A stretch of DNA of 7,628 bases, taken from assembly GCA_016866375.1 (NCBI GenBank), contig VGMK01000095.1, forward strand, positions 1-7,628. Direction: 5' to 3'. The position numbers and the translations under genes are program-made. This document shows, piece after piece, positions 1 to 5,700 of this stretch. Positions within the stretch are counted from its first letter, which is position 1; the number at the start of each line of letters is the position of its first letter. This DNA comes from Bacteroidota bacterium (lineage in GTDB: Bacteria; Bacteroidota; Bacteroidia; Flavobacteriales_D; Crocinitomicaceae). The notes beneath the pieces are model-generated. The model was not told where the DNA came from, ran no database searches, and saw only the letters and a program-made list of their open reading frames with translations.

Positions 1-387
1 GTCACGGTAATCAAACAAGGAAACTCCATTGATAAATATACCAATGTTTCCTCCGGATGTGGCTGTTGGATTACCGGTGTTTGGGGTTGGATTTAGAGAA
101 ATTTTATAGATTGCGTTTTGATTTTGTACTTGGGATGGATTTCCGTCTTGAAACGGTCCGGTAACATAACTGGGAATACCTTTTGTTTTAACGTATACCC
201 AATTGGCTGAATATTGAATTTCCTGGCAATTAACCAAAATATTATTACTAATAGGGGTAGAATTTCCGGTTGTATAATAAGCTCCTGTTTGGGTTGTATT
301 TTGAAGCCAATTTGTAATTGCCGGATTCAGTTGGGAATGTGCGGAAAGACAAGTTCCAATCATAAATAGGATAATCTTCGTCTTCAT
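1..387 (-). CDS. YHYH-family exported protein, N-terminal part (runs off left edge)
   Basis: An open frame starts at the ATG at 387-385 and stays open for 129 codons to the window edge, so the C-terminal part is missing. The first ~19 residues (MKTKIILFMIGTCLSAHSQ) form a typical Sec signal peptide: two lysines, a hydrophobic core, then a small-residue end. The mature protein is predicted to be periplasmic or extracellular. The mature part begins NPAITNWLQNTT, and residues 114-129 read NIGIFINGVSLFDYRD. The G-x-F-I-N-G-V-x-L/I-F pattern is what I associate with the YHYH protein family, whose name-giving Tyr-His motif would lie beyond the edge. The biochemical role of that family is not established. 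The gene follows the diheme enzyme gene after 46 bases on the same strand, so it may belong to the same export/metalloprotein cluster. The family call rests on pattern recognition of a fragment and could be wrong. The reading frame and signal peptide are firm. Confidence 0.72.
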   Translation of the reverse strand, partial: MKTKIILFMIGTCLSAHSQLNPAITNWLQNTTQTGAYYTTGNSTPISNNILVNCQEIQYSANWVYVKTKGIPSYVTGPFQDGNPSQVQNQNAIYKISLNPTPNTGNPTATSGGNIGIFINGVSLFDYRD

Positions 388-418
388 AAATCGTTGTTTA
401 ATAGTTTTTTTTATATTG

Positions 419-426
419 CAAATCTA
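419..426 (-). promoter_or_regulatory. Possible Bacteroidota -7 promoter element upstream of the YHYH gene
   Basis: Read on the minus strand, 426 to 419 is TAGATTTG, a match to the Bacteroidota -7 consensus TAnnTTTG. It lies about 31 bases before the YHYH start codon, in the AT-rich 46-base gap after the diheme enzyme gene. That would give a short leader of roughly 20-25 bases. I see no convincing TTG -33 element at the expected distance, and short AT-rich motifs occur often by chance. The gene could equally be read through from upstream. Confidence 0.27.
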
Positions 427-433
427 ATTTTGT

Positions 434-1450
434 TTAGCGTTCATTTTTAGGAAACATGAATTCCTTATTGTACAAAAACGACTTGTCCGAAAGTGTTTTC
501 AGAAATGCAAGTAAGTCCTTTTGTTCATGGTCAGAGAAAGGTTTTTTCAAAACTTTCAGCTCTTTACTTACCTTGGATTTAATCATTGGAATATTGCTGT
601 AGTGTTGCAAAACTTCTTTTAATTTTTTCATCCTTCCATCGTGCATATACGGATAACTAAATTCAATATTTCGCAGTGTTGGTACTTTAAAAAGCAATGA
701 ATCTTTATTTTTACCCGAAATCATTTTATGCCCTGAGTCTTTTAGCTCACTGTCATATGAAAGACCATTCCGCTTTAATTGTCCGGAAGTGAAAAGGGGT
801 TCTGTATGACAGCTGTTACAAAATTTTTGAAACAATTTATATCCCCGCGTTTCTTGTTCCGTAAATTGCTCCTTCCCAAGTTGAACTTGATCGTATTTTG
901 AGTTTGCTGAAATTAGCGATACCGTAAAAGCTGCCATGGTTTTGAGAAGATAGGGAGTATAGATTACACTGTCACCCCAAACCTCTTGAAATCGTCTCTT
1001 GTAGTAGGGCGAATTATTCAATTTTTTTAATACATCCTCCATGCTGTTATCCATCTCTTTAGGATTTGTAATGGGATTGATTGAATGCCCATTTAGATTC
1101 GCCACACCTCCATCCCAATTGAATTGATCTAACCACGCTAAATTTATCAATGCCGGCGCATTTCTTGTTCCAACCAAGCCATCTATTCCATGTGCTTGAG
1201 GGTGGTCAACATGTGTAAATCCAGAAAACTGAACGTGACATGAAGCACATGAAATGGTACTGTCACGTGATAGAATCGGATCATAAAATAGACTTCTACC
1301 CAATTCAAACTTTGCTCTTGACAGTGGATTCCCTTCGAAATAATAACTAGGCTCTGGCCAGCCTTCAGGAATATAAAACGGAGAAGTTTCATCCACCGAT
1401 CTCCATACAAGAAGACTTAAAAAAATAGAAACCAAGAACTTCTCAATCAT
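434..1450 (-). CDS. Diheme cytochrome c peroxidase/MauG-family protein, MbnH-like
   Basis: This 338-residue protein has a short hydrophobic N-terminus (residues ~5-15) suggesting export to the periplasm. Two c-type heme sites are visible: CASCH at 68-72 and CNSCH at 211-215. After heme 1 come a His-rich stretch (H80, H83, H87), GTRNAP at 94-99, and FNWDGG at 110-115, whose W112 matches the conserved Trp between the hemes in this family. NPKEM at 129-133 carries the conserved acidic residue. After heme 2 come VPTLRN (256-261), YMHDGR (268-273) and EVLQHY (279-284). From memory of the family, Y284 sits where MauG has its axial Tyr and classical peroxidases have Met; that points to a MauG/MbnH-type oxidising enzyme rather than simple H2O2 removal. 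The start codon overlaps the end of the MbnP-like gene by 8 bases (ATGATTGA) and has no Shine-Dalgarno, suggesting coupled translation. I infer that the upstream MbnP-like protein is its substrate. A plain cytochrome c peroxidase role remains possible. Confidence 0.9.
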   Translation of the reverse strand: MIEKFLVSIFLSLLVWRSVDETSPFYIPEGWPEPSYYFEGNPLSRAKFELGRSLFYDPILSRDSTISCASCHVQFSGFTHVDHPQAHGIDGLVGTRNAPALINLAWLDQFNWDGGVANLNGHSINPITNPKEMDNSMEDVLKKLNNSPYYKRRFQEVWGDSVIYTPYLLKTMAAFTVSLISANSKYDQVQLGKEQFTEQETRGYKLFQKFCNSCHTEPLFTSGQLKRNGLSYDSELKDSGHKMISGKNKDSLLFKVPTLRNIEFSYPYMHDGRMKKLKEVLQHYSNIPMIKSKVSKELKVLKKPFSDHEQKDLLAFLKTLSDKSFLYNKEFMFPKNER

Positions 1451-2090
1451 GCCGAAACGTGTTACTCAAAAATTTCATTAACCTGTTGGCTTCCTTTCCC
1501 GGTAAAACAATACTAGAAATAACCTCAGGCCGAATAATATCCTTGTCAAACAAAGGTAACAAATCCAATAAAATTGTTGAGCTCCTCATTTTAAATTCTA
1601 TGGGGTGTGTCGTTTGATTTGGTTTTAAATATCCCCCTAAATGATAATCTACTCGCCCATTTTTAGACGCCGCATTGGAACATCTAGCAACCATTTTGAA
1701 ATTAATATAACCGGTGTTCCATGCCCAATACATCCCGTGCACCGGATCCAAATCTCCTGTGTAATCCATATTTACATGATATAGACTATCAAGCCCAAAA
1801 TTAAAGAACACGGTTCTGGGAAATTCATCTTCTAACGTTGTATTTAAGCTTGTTGATAGAGCATCCTCAAAATTAATGAGCCAAACATCTGCTATTTTTT
1901 GTCGCCTTTCTTGACTTTCAATGTAGATATCAGACAGATAAGCTTTCAATTCTTCAAATTGTATTGAATCACTCTTGTAATAGTATGTTTTTTCGGGAAT
2001 TATTTTTTGTTCACCCCATCGAAATTCAAATGTAAGCTGTGCGCTAACAACATTTGAAATAACCAAAATAATAACAAAAAAGAACCTCAT
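1443..2090 (-). CDS. MbnP-family exported protein, likely partner of the diheme enzyme
   Basis: The 215-residue product begins with a clear signal peptide, MRFFFVIILVISNVVSA, with cleavage before Q18. The mature part is about 198 residues. Family landmarks in order are: FEFRWG near the mature N-terminus (21-26); LKAYLSDIYI (49-58); WLINFED (70-76); a strand with FNFGLDS (96-102); the hallmark GDLDPVHGMYWAWN (112-125) followed by TGYINFK; and YHLGGYLKP (149-157). C137 is the only Cys. The MYWAWN block (W122, W124) and HLGG motif are the basis for the MbnP call. In the studied methanotroph MbnP, the partner diheme enzyme converts a Trp to kynurenine and the product binds copper in the periplasm. 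I cannot tell from sequence alone which Trp here would be modified. The gene has its own good ribosome binding site, and its stop lies inside the start of the diheme enzyme gene, a strong sign of a functional pair. Metal binding here is inferred, not shown. Confidence 0.85.
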   Translation of the reverse strand: MRFFFVIILVISNVVSAQLTFEFRWGEQKIIPEKTYYYKSDSIQFEELKAYLSDIYIESQERRQKIADVWLINFEDALSTSLNTTLEDEFPRTVFFNFGLDSLYHVNMDYTGDLDPVHGMYWAWNTGYINFKMVARCSNAASKNGRVDYHLGGYLKPNQTTHPIEFKMRSSTILLDLLPLFDKDIIRPEVISSIVLPGKEANRLMKFLSNTFRHD

Positions 2091-2098
2091 TTTTATTT

Positions 2099-2104
2099 CT
2101 CTCC
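2099..2104 (-). promoter_or_regulatory. Shine-Dalgarno sequence of the MbnP-like gene
   Basis: On the minus strand GGAGAG ends 8 bases before the ATG at 2090-2088. It is the only clear, well-spaced ribosome binding site at a start in this window; the other complete genes begin within overlaps. This supports the 2090 start and suggests that the MbnP/diheme pair has independent translation initiation. Confidence 0.6.
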
Positions 2105-2135
2105 AATCATTTGAATGAACTTTTGATTGTTTCTT

Positions 2136-2339
2136 TCATTTAAAACCGTTTGCACTCTGCCCGTATTTTTTCAAATATATTCCCCGCCAATCGTTTAGAA
2201 CATTGACTTCGTTGAGGGCATCGTTCAAAATACCATAGCTACTAGGTTCTGCAATTTCCTCTTCTTGTGTGCTCAGCGGCGCAACTTGAGAAAAGACGAC
2301 CCCAACTGAAAGATAAAGAAACAAGGTGAAGAACTTCAT
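2136..2339 (-). CDS. Small exported protein of 67 residues, function unknown
   Basis: I chose the ATG at 2339-2337, which overlaps the GNAT stop codon as ATGA. A start 10 codons further upstream (2369) also exists, but it would put extra basic residues before the signal peptide and lie deeper inside the GNAT gene. The first 18 residues (MKFFTLFLYLSVGVVFSQ) form a strong Sec signal peptide without a lipobox Cys. The predicted mature peptide is only ~49 residues. It has an acidic, flexible start (QEEEIAEPSS, 25-34), then a likely amphipathic helix around YGILNDALNEVNVLNDW (35-51), then a basic RGIYLKKYG segment (52-60). It has no Cys or His, so a metal site is unlikely. I recognise no family. 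The signal peptide and the stop-start coupling argue that it is a real gene. Its place just before the MbnP-like gene suggests, but does not show, a shared role in the cell envelope. Confidence 0.66.
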   Translation of the reverse strand: MKFFTLFLYLSVGVVFSQVAPLSTQEEEIAEPSSYGILNDALNEVNVLNDWRGIYLKKYGQSANGFK

Positions 2340-2782
2340 TCGTCGAAAAATAATCTTCCGTTTACCCATTCTGAATCCAGCAATGCATTTTCTTTTCTGT
2401 AAAACTGAAGGCCTGGTTCATTCCATTCCAACACCTGCCAATCCATGCGTTTTACCTTTTTTGCTTTCGCTATTCGCACAACTTCGTCAAATAACAATTT
2501 TCCAATTCCTCGTTTTCGGTATTTTTCCTTAACATAAAAATCTTCTAGATATAAGCACCTGCCTTTCCATGTAGAATAAGAGGTGTAATACAAAGCAAAT
2601 CCAATGATTGCATCGTTCTCCTCGGCCACAATGGCCTCACAAATTGGTGCTTCGAATAAGTCGTAATGCAAATTTTCCGATGTATTCGTTACTTGCTCTG
2701 GGGCCTTTTCATACAATGCCAATTCTTTGATTAAATCAAAAATAAAGGGAACATCTTTAGGTGCTGCCGGACGAATATTCAT
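2336..2782 (-). CDS. GNAT acetyltransferase, spermidine/spermine N1-acetyltransferase-like
   Basis: This complete 148-residue cytoplasmic protein has one GNAT fold. The N-terminus (IRPAAPKDVPFIFDLIKELALYEKAPEQV, residues 3-31) has the layout of eukaryotic SSAT and bacterial diamine or thialysine acetyltransferases. LYLEDFYV (77-84) is the strand before acetyl-CoA motif A, YRKRGIGKLLF (88-98), whose RKRGIG loop (89-94) would hold the pyrophosphate. WNEP (120-123) and Y128 in QFY match the conserved SSAT region with its catalytic Tyr. The family transfers acetyl from acetyl-CoA to a primary amine, either a polyamine or a lysine-like amino acid; the substrate here is not determinable. One oddity is that the usual Gly in the FYxKxGA segment is Asn here (FYRKENA, 127-133). 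The start shares one base with the sprA stop (TAATG) and has no clear Shine-Dalgarno, so it is probably translated by re-initiation. A functional link to secretion is not obvious. Confidence 0.9.
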   Translation of the reverse strand: MNIRPAAPKDVPFIFDLIKELALYEKAPEQVTNTSENLHYDLFEAPICEAIVAEENDAIIGFALYYTSYSTWKGRCLYLEDFYVKEKYRKRGIGKLLFDEVVRIAKAKKVKRMDWQVLEWNEPGLQFYRKENALLDSEWVNGRLFFDE

Positions 2783-5700
2783 TATTTCAAACCATTCAAA
2801 TCGTAGCGGATTGTAATACCCGTTTTTAAATTACCCGTTGGAAAACTTGTTTGAATTTTTGGAGTGGTAATTCGTTGTTCGTAATAGAATGAGGCCAAAA
2901 TAAAATCTGTTAATTTGTAATTGGCATCCAACTTGAAACTAACGATTTTTTGACCACTTGTTGCCTGATTAAATTCTTCAACAATCTTACGAACGACTAC
3001 GATATTGTCTTGAAAATTAAAATTGACATTGACTATCAAGTCACTTTGTTTTATACCATCGAATGGTAATTTCAATTTTGGAAAGGTCAGTACAGTTCCT
3101 ACTACCATGGTCGTACTCAAATTTTCCGTAATCTGATTATTATTCAGGGAAAGCGTAGATTGCCTCTCTTTTTTGTATTCAAAGTTTGTAGTCAGGCTCT
3201 TTCCAAATATATTCCACGTTGCCAGAAATCCGACTAATGGGGCAAACTTCTCATTGACCACTACATTCTGCACTTGCAATTCTGAAATAAAGTTATTGTT
3301 GATGTCTCGGGAGCTTGCATTTCCGTTAATATCCAATTGTGCATTAAGGTTGGTTTGCATACCGCTAACTGCAATTGTTGAGGAATAAGCGTGGTTTAAT
3401 TTGAAGTTCTTTAAAAATTTCTTTGTGAACTCGAATTTCGTCAATCCGTTGTAATTCAAAGTCCAATTTGGCATAGGTATATTTTTCACAGGATTGATAC
3501 TTCTTTGGTTTACGGTTGAATTGGTATACGCTGATAAAAATGCACCAATAACCACATCTTGTTGTGATCCGGAATAACCGTCATAATACTGATTTGGGAG
3601 CAGCACGGAATTACTATTTTCTTGCCCCAGGAACTGAGAAACAGTTTGTAGGTTATTCAATAGTGTTTGAAAGGTTTGAGAGGAATATTCGCGATCTAAT
3701 TTTTGAAAAGCAGAAGGCATGGTGAGCGTTGTGTATGTTAATTGAGCAGTTTTAAAGTTATTTTGGCTTTCAAATGCGGATGAGGAGTTATTCCATCGGT
3801 AAAATTCACTTTCATTAATACTGTAGTTGCGCAGGAGGTTTAAGTTAATATTAAAATCTTTAAATGGTTCTAACGTCGCTTTCAAGGATAAATTTTCGCT
3901 GTGCGTAACTGAATATTGCTTATTAAGATTTTGATTTTGTGCCAACCAATTATTTTCTGTAGCCTGTTCAGCCACGTTATATCCTGTTCTCCTTCCCAGC
4001 AAGTCATATCCTTGCTTACCAAATACAAATCCTGTAAGGCCAGTGGTTGAATTATTCATTCCTAAAATCCTCGACTCTTGATTAAATCCCGGGAGCAGGG
4101 TTCCATCATTCAACGCATAAGTTCCAGAAATATTTCTCACCGTCATGAGCAGCCTGCAAGCAGCTCCAACGACTGGATTAACTTTCTTTTTTGCGTTTTC
4201 TTTTCGTTTTTTCTCTCTGGCTTTTTTTCGTTCCCACCGTTTCTTTTTTCGTTCAAATTGTTTGCGCTCCTTCGGAGTCATTTCCTCCAATGGTTTGTCC
4301 GGTTTAAACTCTTCTTGGGCTTTGTCGCCCTCGTTATTTTTACCCTCCTTATTTTTTTGGTCCCCATTTCCATCTCTAAAGTTCAAATTCGCCCGTCCAC
4401 CGGAATTTCCACCAGTAAGAACTTTTTTGAGCAGCGCACTTTTATTGTAAAGTGTTAAAAAATTAGCCTGGGCAGTAAAATTTAAATTTCGATTATTTTG
4501 AATGGTATTACCAAATTCTGATTGCCCAAATGGTGCTCGTTGCCAATTAAATGACCCAGTATATTTTGCATTTGCAGTAAGCCAATTGGTTAAAGGTATT
4601 TTATCAAAAGGAATGTTGTAACTCAAACTATAGTTTTGGGTGTAATCCATAGTTTTACCTAATGTATTCACTTGCGATCTTAAGGTATCCATGAATTCTC
4701 TGTAGCCATTGGGGTTTGTTCTTCTATCAATTCCATGATTTCCCTCTTCAAAAATAGATTTATTCACAGCAGAAAATGTCGCTTTAATACTTTTTGAAAG
4801 GTCATAACCTATATTATACGTTCTTACCCAGTCATACTTTTTTAAATAAACAGGGGCGAATTCATAATCAGGAACAATGTTATTTCGTATTTGTCGCTCA
4901 TTGTAAATACGTGCAAATTCGTTAGTAAAAGACATGTTTTTGGGTAATAGGAAGATGTTGAGGTCTTTTACTAATTGAAGGTTTTTGTTTTTTTGAACAG
5001 GTTTCCATTTTTTTAAGGGTTCCCAGGGCTTTACTGCAAATGTATAGTTATAATTCAGGGAACCATTCCACGTCTTTGTAATATCGTACCGAGTATTGAA
5101 ATCACGCTTCAACAGTTCGGAATAAGCATAGGTTGCTGACCAATTGGATACGCGCCAAAAATGAGGTTTCGCCCCGGCCTTAATTTCTTTTCTGACATTC
5201 GAAAAGTTATATGATTTGCGCTCTGAAAAATCTTGACCCAATTTTGCTCGCTCTCGGCGTGTGGCTGGATCATAGTCTATCAATTTTACATCGGGATTGA
5301 AAGGATCGAACTCTGGGTTTATAATCCCGACAGAGTAACCATAAAAGAATGGAAGTGAAATTCTTGTTTTCTTTCCAAAAAATTGACCCAATTGAACAGT
5401 TGAATTTAGGTCTAGGCCCAATCGTTCGTTACGCTGACGTTCTTGTACACGGCTTTCGACACTTCCCCAATTAATCCCTGAGTAATTTCCAGAAGCTGCA
5501 ATATTTGCAAAATCAGCTAATTGCAACTGTACCTGTCCAACGGCTGCAGAACCTCCTTCACTCACAAAATCTGTCAAACGTAACTCATTGATCCAAACGT
5601 TCACACATTCGGCCTCACCGTTGTCTGGTTTCCAAATATTATCCGGATCACTTTGTAAAGGATTTCGAACTCCCACCATTATCGTTTTCATCCCTTGTAA

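Noticed and set aside
1183..1410. A 75-codon plus-strand-opposed frame inside the diheme enzyme gene.
   Set aside because: It lies in another frame of a well-supported gene with conserved heme motifs and has no recognisable features of its own.
434..2090. The possibility that the MbnP/MbnH-like pair is part of a methanobactin biosynthesis operon.
   Set aside because: No precursor peptide with the expected Cys pairs and no MbnB/MbnC or TonB-dependent transporter genes are visible. The small peptide at 2136-2339 has no Cys and has a signal peptide.
2104..2129. Inverted repeat CAATCA/TGATTG with a 14-base spacer in the gap before the MbnP-like gene, considered as an operator or terminator.
   Set aside because: The stem is only 6 bp and AT-rich, with no T-run after it on the minus strand. 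It is within what chance gives in AT-rich DNA.
2340..2369. Longer start for the small exported protein (10 extra residues, MGKRKIIFRR).
   Set aside because: The ATGA overlap at 2336-2339 and the compact signal peptide beginning MKFF favour the shorter form. The longer one cannot be strictly excluded.
4078..4458. Plus-strand open frames opposite the charged segment of sprA (also 4145-4450).
   Set aside because: They are antisense to the Lys/Arg-rich codons, which read as Phe/Ser/Leu-rich on the other strand. They have no domain pattern and lie wholly inside a clear sprA frame.
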